Shown one piece after another: positions 24,905 through 33,341 of a stretch of 54,650 bases of DNA; position 1 is the first letter of the stretch, and the number at the start of each line of letters is the position of its first letter. Source of the stretch: an uncultured Clostridia bacterium. Lineage in GTDB: Bacteria > Bacillota > Clostridia > Christensenellales > Aristaeellaceae. Position numbers and translations under genes: made by a program. The notes beneath the pieces were generated by a model. The model was not told the origin of the DNA. It saw only the letters and a list, made by a program, of their open reading frames with translations, and did no database searches. The stretch lies in contig CAMJPQ010000016.1 in NCBI GenBank assembly GCA_946407745.1, positions 1 to 54,650 on the forward strand, read 5' to 3'.

Positions 24905-26536
24905 TTAATCCTCATCCTCAAAGGTCATGGCGGAGGGATCCAGCGTCTCAAAGGGTGTAGGCGAGGGGGTGGGCGAGGGAGAGGGCGTGGGGGTCGGGTC
25001 TCCGCCCACGGGATGGTATTCAAACTCCTCGCCGGTGGCCGCCGGTGTGGGCGTGGGCCGCGCGGGCGGCGTGGCGGTGGCCGCGGTTTCCTCCGGCGCC
25101 GGGGTCTCCTCCGCGTCGGGAGAGGGAGTTTCCTCGCCCTCCTCCGGTTCGGGAGAGGCGGTAACACCGAAGTAGTTCATGGAGCCGAAGCGCAGCGTGG
25201 GATAGGGCCGCGCGGTGGCCAGCTCTTCAAACGCGTCTGAGCCGCCGCCTCTGCCCTGCACAGCCAGCGGTGTGGGCTGGTAGCGCAGCACGATGACATA
25301 CTCAAGGTGCTGGAAGTCTGCGGAGGGCTCTACCACAATGTATTGCTTGTTGGCCTGCATGCCGCGCGTGGATTCGCGCACGGTGCCGATGGGGATGCCC
25401 TTGGGAAAGGACATGCCCACACCGGAGGTGACCACGATGTCGCCCGGGCGGGGAAGGTGGTCATCAGGCAGGTAATACATGCGGCACATGGGCTCGCCGT
25501 CAATGCCCAGGGTGCCGCGCACGGTGCCCTGGTCGCGGGAGGACTGGATCAGCGCGGCGATGGACGCCTCGCTGTCGATGATGGTGCGCACGGTGGCGCT
25601 CTTGTCCTGCACCGTTTCCGTGTAGCCCACCAGCGCGCCGGAGATGGTCACCGCCATGTACTGCTCCACGCCGTCTGCAGAGCCCACGTTGATGGTAAAG
25701 GTGGAGAAGTAGTTGCCGTCGTCTCGGCCGATCACGCGCGCCACCAGGGGCTGCATGTTGGCGTTGGCAGCAATCTCGTCGTAGATGTTTTCAAACTGGC
25801 TCAGCTGTATCTCCAGCTCACGCGCGCGGGCCGCGTCATAGACAATCTGCTCGTATTCCTCGCGCAGGCTGTTGTACTCATCCTCGATGTTCTGGTACAG
25901 CTTGATGGTCCGGAAGAAGTCCGCGAATGTCTCCGTGACGCTGGTGAAAACGGACTGCACCGGCTGCATGACGGCGGATATGCCCTCGGCCGGTACGTTC
26001 AGAATCGCCGGGGGACTGGACAGCACCTTGCTGACGCCCACCAGCAAAAGCAGCATGATCAGCACCAGCGTGATCAGCACGATGACGAACAGGCGCAGCC
26101 TGGGGTGGCTGTTTTTCATCGAATCGGACGCGGCCTGCATCCGCTTCTGGGCCGCCTTCCGGCGCTTTTCTTCCTTTGCGCGCTTGCGGGCTTCCTTTTT
26201 CAGCGCCTTGCGGGCAGCCTTTTCCCTGCGGCTTTCCTCCTCGTCTTCTTCCTCGTCCTCGTCGTCCTCATCATCCTCTTCGGCGCGCCGGGCGTGTGGG
26301 CGCGCCTCCTTGCGCAGCAGGGAAAAGCGCTTCTTTTCCGGCTCACTCTGTGCGCCGGCATCCAGTGCGGCTGGGGTTTTGCGGCGGGGAGGCGTTTCGT
26401 CCCCCGTGTCGTCCGCCTCTTCTTCGCTCGGGCCGGTGGGCAGGGCGGCCAGTATGGCGTCCAGCTCCTCACGATAGAATTTGGAATCCGCTGAGCGCTT
26501 GAACGCGCTGCGGTCGTTGCCATTATCTTCCGCCAT
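24905..26536 (-). CDS. mreC: Rod shape-determining protein MreC with long tails
   Basis: A 543-residue MreC. The core has one membrane helix (residues about 147-169), a coiled coil (EDEYNSLREEYEQIV, about 220-255) and the beta-barrel domain (VARVIGRDDGNYFSTF onward; GDIVVTSGVGMSFPKGIPIGTV). Two additions are unusual: a 145-residue cytosolic N-terminus split into an acidic run (EEDDEDDEDEEEDEEE) and a basic Lys/Arg run, and a 90-residue extracytoplasmic tail rich in Pro, Thr and Glu (PTPTPSPSPTPSPTP). Usual MreC is about 280-320 residues. The start is ATG 26534-26536, 7 bp after GGAGGAGGT. MreC organises MreD, PBP2 and RodA. Confidence 0.9.
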   Translation of the reverse strand: MAEDNGNDRSAFKRSADSKFYREELDAILAALPTGPSEEEADDTGDETPPRRKTPAALDAGAQSEPEKKRFSLLRKEARPHARRAEEDDEDDEDEEEDEEESRREKAARKALKKEARKRAKEEKRRKAAQKRMQAASDSMKNSHPRLRLFVIVLITLVLIMLLLLVGVSKVLSSPPAILNVPAEGISAVMQPVQSVFTSVTETFADFFRTIKLYQNIEDEYNSLREEYEQIVYDAARARELEIQLSQFENIYDEIAANANMQPLVARVIGRDDGNYFSTFTINVGSADGVEQYMAVTISGALVGYTETVQDKSATVRTIIDSEASIAALIQSSRDQGTVRGTLGIDGEPMCRMYYLPDDHLPRPGDIVVTSGVGMSFPKGIPIGTVRESTRGMQANKQYIVVEPSADFQHLEYVIVLRYQPTPLAVQGRGGGSDAFEELATARPYPTLRFGSMNYFGVTASPEPEEGEETPSPDAEETPAPEETAATATPPARPTPTPAATGEEFEYHPVGGDPTPTPSPSPTPSPTPFETLDPSAMTFEDED

Positions 26537-26565
26537 GCCTGTCACCTCCTCCGGCAGAAATCATT

Positions 26566-27585
26566 TCAACCATTGCTTCTCATCAGATCCAGCATCAGAT
26601 CTTCGTTCTCAATCAGGTAGCTGAGGCCGAGGACGGTGCAGTCCCCGGGATCCTTGGCCAGGTACACGGGCATATTGAAGTGATAGCCGATGAACTGGTC
26701 CAGCGCGAACAGCTGTGAGGCGCTGCCCGTGAGGTGGATGCCGGAATGCATCACGTCAGCGGACAGCTCCGGCGGGGTGCGCTCCAGCACCCACTTGATG
26801 CAGCCGAGAATGGCGGCGCAGGCGTCCTTCACTGCCTCGTGCGCCTGCGCAGAGGTGAAGCGGGCCACCATGGCGTGGGAGGACAGCAGGTTCCGCCCGC
26901 GGATCTGCACGGTGCGCCCCTCGTTGACCGGCATGGCGGAGGCCAGGTCCATTTTGACCTCCTCGGCCGTGCGGTCGCCGATGAGCATGCCGGAATTCTT
27001 CTTCAGATAGTTGACAATGGCCTCGTCCATCTTGCGCCCGCCGACGGGCACGGACTGGGAAACCACCACGCCGCCCGTGGAGACGACCGCGGCATCGGTG
27101 GTGCCGCCGCCCACGTCCACCACCATGTTGCCGGTGGGCTCGTACACGGGCAGGCCAGAGCCGATGGCGGCAGCCAGCGGCTTATCCACCAGCACCACCT
27201 TCTTGGCACCGGCCCAGATCACGGCCTCCCGCACGGCCTTGCGGCTGACATCCGGCAGGCCGGAGGGCACGGATACGAGCACCCGCGGCCTGATCAGGTG
27301 ACTGACGCCGATGGCCTTGCGCAGGAAGTAGCGCAGCAGCACCTCCGCCGAGTCGAAATCGCTGATGGCGCCGTTTTCCAGCGGATAGATGACCACATAG
27401 CTGTCCCCGGTGCGGCCCACCAGGCTGCGGGCGTCATCACCGATGGCGTGCACCAGGTGCCTGTCCTGCTTTTCCGCCACCACCACGGTGGGCTCAGCCA
27501 GCACGATGCCGCGCCCCTTCACATAAATCAGTGTATTGGTTGTGCCCAGGTCAATGGCCACATCCGGCGCTTGAAAAAAACTCAT
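26566..27585 (-). CDS. mreB: Rod shape-determining protein MreB
   Basis: A 339-residue actin-like filament protein. The phosphate loops are VAIDLGTTNTLIYV and VVDVGGGTTDAAVV; an adenosine motif HLTGSASQLFALD is present. The frame is open further upstream, but ATG 27583-27585 gives the family start MSFFQAPDVAIDLGTTN and overlaps the maf stop as ATGA, so translation is likely coupled. Being the second gene of the shape operon and adjacent to mreCD marks it as the true MreB, in contrast with the unlinked paralogue at 11908. Confidence 0.94.
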   Translation of the reverse strand: MSFFQAPDVAIDLGTTNTLIYVKGRGIVLAEPTVVVAEKQDRHLVHAIGDDARSLVGRTGDSYVVIYPLENGAISDFDSAEVLLRYFLRKAIGVSHLIRPRVLVSVPSGLPDVSRKAVREAVIWAGAKKVVLVDKPLAAAIGSGLPVYEPTGNMVVDVGGGTTDAAVVSTGGVVVSQSVPVGGRKMDEAIVNYLKKNSGMLIGDRTAEEVKMDLASAMPVNEGRTVQIRGRNLLSSHAMVARFTSAQAHEAVKDACAAILGCIKWVLERTPPELSADVMHSGIHLTGSASQLFALDQFIGYHFNMPVYLAKDPGDCTVLGLSYLIENEDLMLDLMRSNG

Positions 27586-28193
27586 CTCGCGGTATTCAGC
27601 CTTTCGGGTTGTCTGTGTTGTTTTTGGGGGAGGCAGCGCACGCCGGCCTTGCCCAGCAGCTGCCTGGTGAGGTAAAGCGGCAGGCCGATGATGCCGGAGG
27701 GCGAGCCCTGCACCTCCTCGATATAGAGGGCGGCCATGCCCTGCAGGGCGTAGGCGCCTGCCTTGTCCATGGGCTCGCCAGTGGCGACATAGGCGGAGAT
27801 TTCCTCCTCCGTCATGGTGCCGAAGCGCACGGCGGAGGCATCCACGCCCGTGAAAACATCGCCCTGTGCGCTGATGACCGTTACGCCGGTATATACATGG
27901 TGTTCGCGACCGGACAGCGCGCGCAGCATGGCGCAGGCCTCCTCCGGCGTGCCCGGCTTGCCCAGCGGGCGATTGTCGATGGCCACCAGCGTGTCCGCCG
28001 CCAGCACCACCTGCCCGGGATGACGCCCGGCGCACACCTCCGCCTTGCGCCGGCTCAGCAGCGCTACGGCTTCCTTCGCGCCGAGGCCGGTGTGCTCGTC
28101 CGCGTCGGCGGGGTCGATTTCGAAAGTGAGTCCCAGCCGCTCCAGCAGTTCACGGCGGCGGGGAGAGGCGGAAGCAAGAACCAAGGTGGGCAT
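27582..28193 (-). CDS. maf: Maf-family nucleotide pyrophosphatase
   Basis: A 203-residue house-cleaning enzyme that hydrolyses modified or canonical nucleoside triphosphates such as dTTP/UTP. The N-terminal LVLASASPRRRELLERLG is the family hallmark, followed by VVLAADTLVAIDNRPLGKP (catalytic Asp) and GSPSGIIGLPL near the end. ATG 28191-28193 lies 7 bp after GGAGG. It is the first gene of the mre operon, an arrangement common in Firmicutes, and overlaps mreB by 4 bp. Confidence 0.94.
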   Translation of the reverse strand: MPTLVLASASPRRRELLERLGLTFEIDPADADEHTGLGAKEAVALLSRRKAEVCAGRHPGQVVLAADTLVAIDNRPLGKPGTPEEACAMLRALSGREHHVYTGVTVISAQGDVFTGVDASAVRFGTMTEEEISAYVATGEPMDKAGAYALQGMAALYIEEVQGSPSGIIGLPLYLTRQLLGKAGVRCLPQKQHRQPERLNTAR

Positions 28194-28227
28194 AGCAAAA
28201 CCTCCGGACGATAACAGTCCATTCTGA

Positions 28228-28238
28228 TTATAGCACAA
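28228..28238 (-). promoter_or_regulatory. Extended -10 promoter of the maf-mre-rodA operon
   Basis: Reverse-strand TGTGCTATAAT: a perfect TATAAT (28228-28233) with TG at the extended position and no good -35. It starts transcription about 30 bp before maf. The remaining 180 bp up to the terminator at 28414 show nothing clear. Confidence 0.6.
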
Positions 28239-28413
28239 TGTTGCGGGAATGGGGAGATAAAAATGTAAAACTTCTGTCACAGATGCTTCACGGATGGACA
28301 CAGAGCAGACAAGCGAAGGGCAGGCACCCCTGCATGGCAGGCCACATCCATCAGGCTGTGCTTGGAAGCGGTGACTCTCGCCGCTGCCTCTTTCCGCGCC
28401 GCTGCATGATACC

Positions 28414-28447
28414 GAAAAAAGACCCAGCTAGGCATCCGGCCCGGCTG
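28414..28447 (-). terminator. Terminator of the helicase-yfbR-ttcA-like operon
   Basis: On the reverse strand an interrupted stem (CAGC, GGGC / GCCT, GCTG) is followed by GGTCTTTTTT (28415-28420). It lies about 23 bp past the stop at 28470. Confidence 0.65.
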
Positions 28448-28469
28448 AATCCCTCTTTCTCAGGTTCTT

Positions 28470-29174
28470 TCACGGCTCCTGGTCCGTCTTTGGAAAGGTA
28501 TCGGCCTGCGCGTTGTGCATGGCGCGGAACAAGCTGATGTCCGCATTGGGGTTGGCCTGCGTCAGCTCCTCCAGCAGCGCGCTCTCCTCCGCAAGGCGCA
28601 GGGCGCTGCGGCCGCGCAGTGGCAAATCGAGCCCGTGATAGCGGTTCAGCGCGGCCAGCTCCCGCCGATGGATACAGTAAAGCGGCCGGATCCAGCTCAC
28701 TGAGGGCGCAGCCTGTTCAATGGGCGGCAGGGTCGCGATGCGGCCCTCTCGCAGCAGGCAGTGCAGTGTTGTTTCGTTCACATCGTCCATGCAGGCGGCC
28801 ACCGCCAGCTTGCTGACGCCCCTGCGTTCGGCTTCCTCCAGCAGCGTTTGCTCCACCGTGCCGCGCAGGGGCACCCGGTCCACCCGCAGGTCCAGCGCGT
28901 CAAACAGTGCCGGAAGTGCCTGTTCCTCCTCCCCGTCCTGCACGTGCAGATAAGACAGTTCAAACGGGTAAAGGCTGTGCCGGTGCAGCTCCTCAAACAG
29001 CTTGGCCAGCGCAAGCGACGGCAGCCTGCCGGACAGGCATACCGCCACACGGTCTCCCTCGCGCAGCAGCCCGTAGCGCTGCAGCGCCAGCACAAAGGGC
29101 CGCCACAGCGGGCGGCGGAACCGCTTCTGCAGCGAGTGCTCGAATTGCCGGGCATCGATGCCGCCGGCGCTCAC
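28470..29174 (-). CDS. Degenerate TtcA-like PP-loop protein (probable pseudoenzyme)
   Basis: A 234-residue protein aligned by eye with the TtcA/TtuA family of tRNA-thiolating ATP pyrophosphatases. The backbone is kept: LQRYGLLREGDRVAVCLSG, LAKLFEELHRHSLYPFEL, DDVNETTLHCLLREGRI, WIRPLYCIHR and ALNRYHGLDLP. Key residues are lost: the ATP-binding SGGKDS has become SGRLPS, the CxxC cysteine pair before the GHHxDD region is gone (RGTVEQTLLEEAERRGV instead), and GHHxDD is ACMDD. The ORF is nevertheless full length and overlaps yfbR by 4 bp. It may be a scaffold or regulator, or an old non-functional copy. Confidence 0.75.
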   Translation of the reverse strand: MSAGGIDARQFEHSLQKRFRRPLWRPFVLALQRYGLLREGDRVAVCLSGRLPSLALAKLFEELHRHSLYPFELSYLHVQDGEEEQALPALFDALDLRVDRVPLRGTVEQTLLEEAERRGVSKLAVAACMDDVNETTLHCLLREGRIATLPPIEQAAPSVSWIRPLYCIHRRELAALNRYHGLDLPLRGRSALRLAEESALLEELTQANPNADISLFRAMHNAQADTFPKTDQEP

Positions 29175-29761
29175 TGTGCCGCCTCCGGTGCGTTCAGCTC
29201 GTCGATGGTCATGGAGAAGGCGGGGACATAGTCGCGCAGGAAATCGTGCACCTCCGGCAGGGGATTGGCCTGCAGCGCGCGCAGGATGTTCTCCGCCGCC
29301 GCGTCGAATTCACGGCTGCCCGCGCGCTGTTCCTCAAGGCACTTGATGTAGGCGCTCAGCTTGTCGGCGGCCTTCACGATCTGCCGCTCCAGCCCCTCCG
29401 GCGGATTCAGCAATGGCTGGTAGCTGGCCCGCATTTCCTCCGGCAAAAGCCCCAGCAGCCGGCGGGAGGCGCTCTGCTCCACCTGCCTGTAGGCGGCCTT
29501 CAGCTCGTCCGAGCCATACTTGACCGGGGTGGGCAAATCGCCGGTGAGCACCTCGGTGGCATCGTGATACACCGCCAGGCAGCAGACCCGCTCCGGGTTG
29601 ATCTCCCTCCCGTAGCGGTCGCGGCTGATCAGCGCGATAGCGTGGGCGATCATGGCCACCTGCAGGCTGTGCTCCGCGTCGTTCTCCGGCGAGGTGTTGT
29701 GCATCAGGCTCCAGCGCCGTATCAGCTTCAGCCTGGCCATCACGGCGAAAAAGCGGCTCAT
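29171..29761 (-). CDS. YfbR-like HD-domain 5'-deoxynucleotidase
   Basis: A 196-residue HD phosphohydrolase. Metal ligands are visible: His in NDAEHSLQVA (about 31), the HD pair in VYHDATEVLTGD (about 66) and Asp in KAADKLSAY (about 134). The surrounding RWSLMHNT and DLPTPVKY are YfbR signatures. YfbR removes 5'-phosphate from dNMPs. It overlaps both neighbours by 4 bp, so it is tightly coupled with the helicase upstream and the TtcA-like gene downstream. Confidence 0.9.
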   Translation of the reverse strand: MSRFFAVMARLKLIRRWSLMHNTSPENDAEHSLQVAMIAHAIALISRDRYGREINPERVCCLAVYHDATEVLTGDLPTPVKYGSDELKAAYRQVEQSASRRLLGLLPEEMRASYQPLLNPPEGLERQIVKAADKLSAYIKCLEEQRAGSREFDAAAENILRALQANPLPEVHDFLRDYVPAFSMTIDELNAPEAAQ

Positions 29762-31164
29762 CCCCTGCTCCTCCTGCGGTTCACGCGCTGCACGGGTAGC
29801 GGCATCTTTCTGTCAGCGGCAGGCTGGACGCCTTCACGCGCTGTGCGCTCCGGCATTCTGCTCCGGCGCGGCTGCGGCGCGGTGCCCTTCCCGGCCGCTC
29901 CGCCGCGGGGCGCGCGCTCTTCCGCCCGCCGCGTCGGCCGCGGCTTTTCGGCGGCCTCACCGCGCATGGTCACCTGGGCCGGGCGCTCGCCCCGGGGAAG
30001 GCGCGGCTTGGGCTCGGTGGGGGTAAACACGGTCATCGGCCACTCACTTTCCCTGCGGGGAATGGGCCGGCCGATCAGCTTTTCCACCTGCGCCAGCTGC
30101 TTGACCTCGTCAATGCAGCAGAAGGAAATGGCCGTGCCGGTGTGCCCGGCGCGCCCGGTTCTGCCGATGCGGTGGATATAGGCCTCCGGCTCCATGGGCT
30201 GGTCGTAGTTGATCACGTGGCTCAGCCCGGCGATATCCAGCCCGCGGGCAGCGATGTCTGTGGCGACCATGACCCTGCAGTCCCCGCTCTTGAAGCGGTT
30301 CAGCGCGGTCTGCCGCTGGCTCTGCGTCTTGTCGCCGTGGATGCCGACGGCGTCGATGCCCGCCCGCTTCAGCTCGCGCACAATGCGGTCCACGCCGTGC
30401 TTTGTGCGCGAGAACACCAGGCAGTTTTCCACCTCGCTGCCGCCCAGAAGGCTGGCCAGCAGGTGCTTTTTATTTGCCTTGTCCACATAGTACAGGCACT
30501 GGTCGATGGCCTCCACCGGGGAGGAAACCGGGTTGACCTTCACAACCTTCGGGTTGTGCAGCACCTCCATCGCCAGCTTTTCCACCTCGGCTGGCATGGT
30601 GGCGGAAAACAGCAGCGTCTGGCGGCGCTGCGGCACGCAGGCGGCAATGCGCTTCACATCGTGGATGAAGCCCATGTCCAGCATGCGGTCGGCCTCATCC
30701 AGCACAAAAATGCCCACGTTCTCCAGGTGCACATAGCCCTGGTTCATCAGGTCCAGCAGGCGGCCCGGGCACGCGATGACCACATCGGCGCCGCGGTGCA
30801 GCGCCTCCACCTGCTTCAGCTGGTTCACGCCGCCATACAGCACGCAGGATACAACCCGCGTTTTTTCACCGTAGGAGACAAAATTGTCATAAATCTGCTG
30901 GGCAAGCTCGCGGGTGGGGGTGAGTATCAGCGCGCGGATCACGCGGGGCTCGTCCTCCGCGGGCATTTTCTGCATCAGGCGCTGGAGAATCGGCAGCGCA
31001 AAGGCCGCCGTTTTGCCGGTGCCGGTCTGTGCGCAGCCCAGCACATCCTGGCCGCTGAGCACCAGGGGGATTGTTGCACGCTGTATCGGTGTCGGCTTTT
31101 CATAGCCGTTTTTCTTTACGTTGATCAGCAGCTGACGGTTCAGGTTCAGAGATTCAAAGGACAT
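29758..31164 (-). CDS. DEAD-box ATP-dependent RNA helicase
   Basis: A 468-residue helicase with the full motif set: Q motif near GYEKPTPIQ, I AQTGTGKTAAF, Ia PTRELAQQI, II VLDEADRMLDMGF, III SATMP, IV VFSRTKHGVD, V ATDIAARGLDI, VI HRIGRTGRAG. After residue about 370 a basic Arg/Pro/Gly-rich tail of roughly 95 residues follows (RAEERAPRGGAAGKG...), typical of RhlE/CshA-like helicases acting in RNA decay or ribosome assembly. ATG 31162-31164 is the family start (MSFESLNL); other in-frame ATGs lie a few codons upstream. Preceded by a clear promoter. Confidence 0.93.
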   Translation of the reverse strand: MSFESLNLNRQLLINVKKNGYEKPTPIQRATIPLVLSGQDVLGCAQTGTGKTAAFALPILQRLMQKMPAEDEPRVIRALILTPTRELAQQIYDNFVSYGEKTRVVSCVLYGGVNQLKQVEALHRGADVVIACPGRLLDLMNQGYVHLENVGIFVLDEADRMLDMGFIHDVKRIAACVPQRRQTLLFSATMPAEVEKLAMEVLHNPKVVKVNPVSSPVEAIDQCLYYVDKANKKHLLASLLGGSEVENCLVFSRTKHGVDRIVRELKRAGIDAVGIHGDKTQSQRQTALNRFKSGDCRVMVATDIAARGLDIAGLSHVINYDQPMEPEAYIHRIGRTGRAGHTGTAISFCCIDEVKQLAQVEKLIGRPIPRRESEWPMTVFTPTEPKPRLPRGERPAQVTMRGEAAEKPRPTRRAEERAPRGGAAGKGTAPQPRRSRMPERTAREGVQPAADRKMPLPVQRVNRRRSRG

Positions 31165-31220
31165 ACATTTGCTCACTTTCATAAAATTCAAATAACGCAG
31201 GGCAGCGATGTGCCCCGCGT

Positions 31221-31249
31221 ATCATACACCACCAGGGGGAAAGAAACAA
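31221..31249 (-). promoter_or_regulatory. Promoter of the DEAD-box helicase operon
   Basis: Reverse-strand TTGTTT (31244-31249), 17-bp spacer, TATGAT (31221-31226), about 50 bp upstream of the helicase start. Confidence 0.7.
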
Positions 31250-31271
31250 GAGGAAGGCCGCAAATAAGGCG

Positions 31272-32111
31272 CTACTCCGTTTCGCCGTAGAATTCGGACA
31301 GGATGTCGCTGCGCAGCCGCTCAAACAGCGCGGGATCCCCTCCGCCGACAGGCGCGCCATCCAGCTCGCTCACGCGCACACACAGGTTGGAGGAGGAGGT
31401 CAGCAGCACCTCATCCGCCGCGCGGAGCTCATCCATGGTATAGGGCTCCTCGCGCACAGGCACGCCCAGGCGGCGGCAGGCGGCCAGCAAGTGCGCCCGG
31501 CCGATGCCCGGCAGGATCAGGTTGTCACACGGCGCGGTATACAGCGTGCCGCCTTTGAGTATGTGCACATTGCAGTGCGAGCACTCCGTCACCCGCCCGC
31601 CCGGCCGGTACAGTATGGTCTCGTGGCAGCCGCTGCGCTTCGCGCGCTCGGCATACATCACGGCAGGCAGCAGGTTGATGGTCTTGATGTCGCAGTGGAA
31701 AAAGCGGGTGTCCTCCGCCGAAATGGTCTTCACCGGCACCTTGCCGTCGTTGACCTCCATGGGGAACATCTGCACCCACAGGTTGGCCTTCCCATCGGGA
31801 TACACATGCCTGCGCAGCCCGGTGCCCCGCGTCAGCTGATAGTAGACAAACAGGTTGCCCGTGTCCAGCTTCCGCACCAGGTCCTGCAGCAGCGCCTTCA
31901 GCTCCTCTTCGGTCAGGGGCGGCTCCATCTCCACCGCGCGGGCGGAGCGGAAAAACCGCGCCACGTGCTCATCCAGGGCGAAGAGCTTGTAGTTGCGGGC
32001 CATCTGCGCGTCGTACACGCCGTCGCCAAACCAGCAGGCCCTGTCGTTCATGGGCACTGTCATGCGGTCGATCTCGTCGATATGCCCGTTGTAGTAGCCA
32101 AGTGTTTTCAT
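31272..32111 (-). CDS. dat: D-amino acid aminotransferase-like class IV aminotransferase
   Basis: A 279-residue PLP enzyme of fold type IV. N-terminal MTVPMNDRACWFGDGVYDA is the class IV entry; the catalytic Lys sits in DIKTINLLPAVMYAE (about residue 140), followed by VTECSHCNVHIL and LLTSSSNLCV. The DIKTINLLP context matches D-alanine transaminase, which makes D-Ala and D-Glu for wall synthesis; branched-chain or aminodeoxychorismate enzymes are less likely. ATG 32109-32111 follows GGGGAGGC. It is the last gene after the two acyltransferases. Confidence 0.87.
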   Translation of the reverse strand: MKTLGYYNGHIDEIDRMTVPMNDRACWFGDGVYDAQMARNYKLFALDEHVARFFRSARAVEMEPPLTEEELKALLQDLVRKLDTGNLFVYYQLTRGTGLRRHVYPDGKANLWVQMFPMEVNDGKVPVKTISAEDTRFFHCDIKTINLLPAVMYAERAKRSGCHETILYRPGGRVTECSHCNVHILKGGTLYTAPCDNLILPGIGRAHLLAACRRLGVPVREEPYTMDELRAADEVLLTSSSNLCVRVSELDGAPVGGGDPALFERLRSDILSEFYGETE

Positions 32112-32144
32112 GAGAACCGCCTCCCCTTCTTATGAGGGAGAATA

Positions 32145-32726
32145 TCACCTTGCCGCGGCGCTGTCAACCTCGATGCTGTGGATGGTATAGGGCGCGGAGG
32201 CCTTCTCCTTTTTGTGGATCTGCCCCGGCGAGCCCAGCACCAGCATCCCGTCCGGCACGTCAAAGTTGACGAAGGTGTTGGGGGCGATCATCACATCGTT
32301 GCCGATGGTCACGCCGCCCACCACGCTGCTGTTCATGCCGATATAGACATTGTTGCCGATGGTGGGGCTGCCCGGCCGGCCGGTTTTCGCGTTGCCGATG
32401 GTCACGCCCTTGAGGATGGTGCAGTTCTCGCCGACACGGCACTTGCTCTGGAAGGTGATGCCGGTGGGATGCAGCAGCAGCAGGCCCCTGCCGACCTCCG
32501 CGGTCCACGGCAGCTCCACGCTGAGGTGGTGTGAGAGGCGCCTTCCGCAGAAGCTGAGCAGCAGCCGCCCCACGCGCCCCGCGCGCCGGTACCTGCGGTA
32601 ATACCACAGGCGGCGGAAGGCGCGGTTTCCCAGGAAGGTGGAGAGGAAGGCCGCGGTGTCTGTGCGCCCGGTGAGGCGGTACAGGTCGCATTGCCAGTCC
32701 TTTTCAGGGGGAAATGTCGTTTTCAT
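32145..32726 (-). CDS. Left-handed beta-helix acyltransferase (serine acetyltransferase-like), copy 2
   Basis: A 193-residue hexapeptide-repeat acyltransferase. The N-terminal third is basic and helical (WYYRRYRRAGRVGRLLL), then hexapeptide coils VGRGLLLLHPTGITFQSK, VGENCTILKGVTIGN and PTIGNNVYIGMNSSVVGG, with catalytic His in LLLHPTGI. It resembles CysE and colanic-acid/capsule acetyltransferases; the acceptor is unknown. ATG 32724-32726 follows GAGGAG. Paired 10 bp after a related protein (20-25% similar by eye), suggesting duplication. Confidence 0.83.
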   Translation of the reverse strand: MKTTFPPEKDWQCDLYRLTGRTDTAAFLSTFLGNRAFRRLWYYRRYRRAGRVGRLLLSFCGRRLSHHLSVELPWTAEVGRGLLLLHPTGITFQSKCRVGENCTILKGVTIGNAKTGRPGSPTIGNNVYIGMNSSVVGGVTIGNDVMIAPNTFVNFDVPDGMLVLGSPGQIHKKEKASAPYTIHSIEVDSAAAR

Positions 32727-32736
32727 GGGGCGCTCC

Positions 32737-33321
32737 TCATTTCATCCAGGCGCAGGCATCGGTCACAAAGCTGTCGCAGCCATGGCGGGAAACGATTTTG
32801 GCCGGCACACCCGCCAGGGTGACGCCATCTTCTTCGCAGCTTTTGTTCACCACGGCGTTTGCGCCGATGCAGATGTTGGACCCGAGCGTGATGTCGCCGA
32901 AGACCTTCGCCCCGGGGCCGAAATAGACGAAGTCTCCCCCATGCGGGGCCTCCTTGCCGCCCGCGCTGGCGCCCACGTTGACCATGGCCTGCAGCTTGCA
33001 GTTGGCCCCGAAGCGCGCCGCGCCGTTGACAATGACCGGGCCGATATGCGCCACGCACAGCCCCGGGCCGAACACATTGGCGGGGATGAACCAGCCGGTG
33101 CGCTCGCTCAGGCGGCGCATGCGCAGCTTGTACCACACGCCCAGCGCCTTTTTCAGCGCGCCGCGGCGGCAGTTCTGGTTGTACTCCATTTTGCGCAGCA
33201 GCACGTTATAGCGCCAGGGCAGCCCGCAGCCAAACCGCCTCGCCGCGGACACCGGCTGTCCGAAGCGGGCGATTTCGTCGCAGCGGAGATAATTGCGCAG
33301 ATCCTGTTTTGACTGAATCAT
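32737..33321 (-). CDS. Left-handed beta-helix acyltransferase (serine acetyltransferase-like), copy 1
   Basis: A 194-residue relative of the next gene: N-terminal helical part with LPWRYNVLLRKMEYNQN, then hexapeptide coils GPGLCVAHIGPVIVNGAA, KLQAMVNVGASAG, DFVYFGPGAKVFGDI and GSNICIGANAVVNKS. The His in VAHIGPVI is in the catalytic position. It may acetylate a sugar on a surface polymer or serine; context (no cys genes) favours sugar modification. ATG 33319-33321 follows GAGGTG. First of a three-gene run with the second acyltransferase and dat. Confidence 0.82.
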   Translation of the reverse strand: MIQSKQDLRNYLRCDEIARFGQPVSAARRFGCGLPWRYNVLLRKMEYNQNCRRGALKKALGVWYKLRMRRLSERTGWFIPANVFGPGLCVAHIGPVIVNGAARFGANCKLQAMVNVGASAGGKEAPHGGDFVYFGPGAKVFGDITLGSNICIGANAVVNKSCEEDGVTLAGVPAKIVSRHGCDSFVTDACAWMK

Positions 33322-33341
33322 GAAGGCACCTCAGGGGGTAG

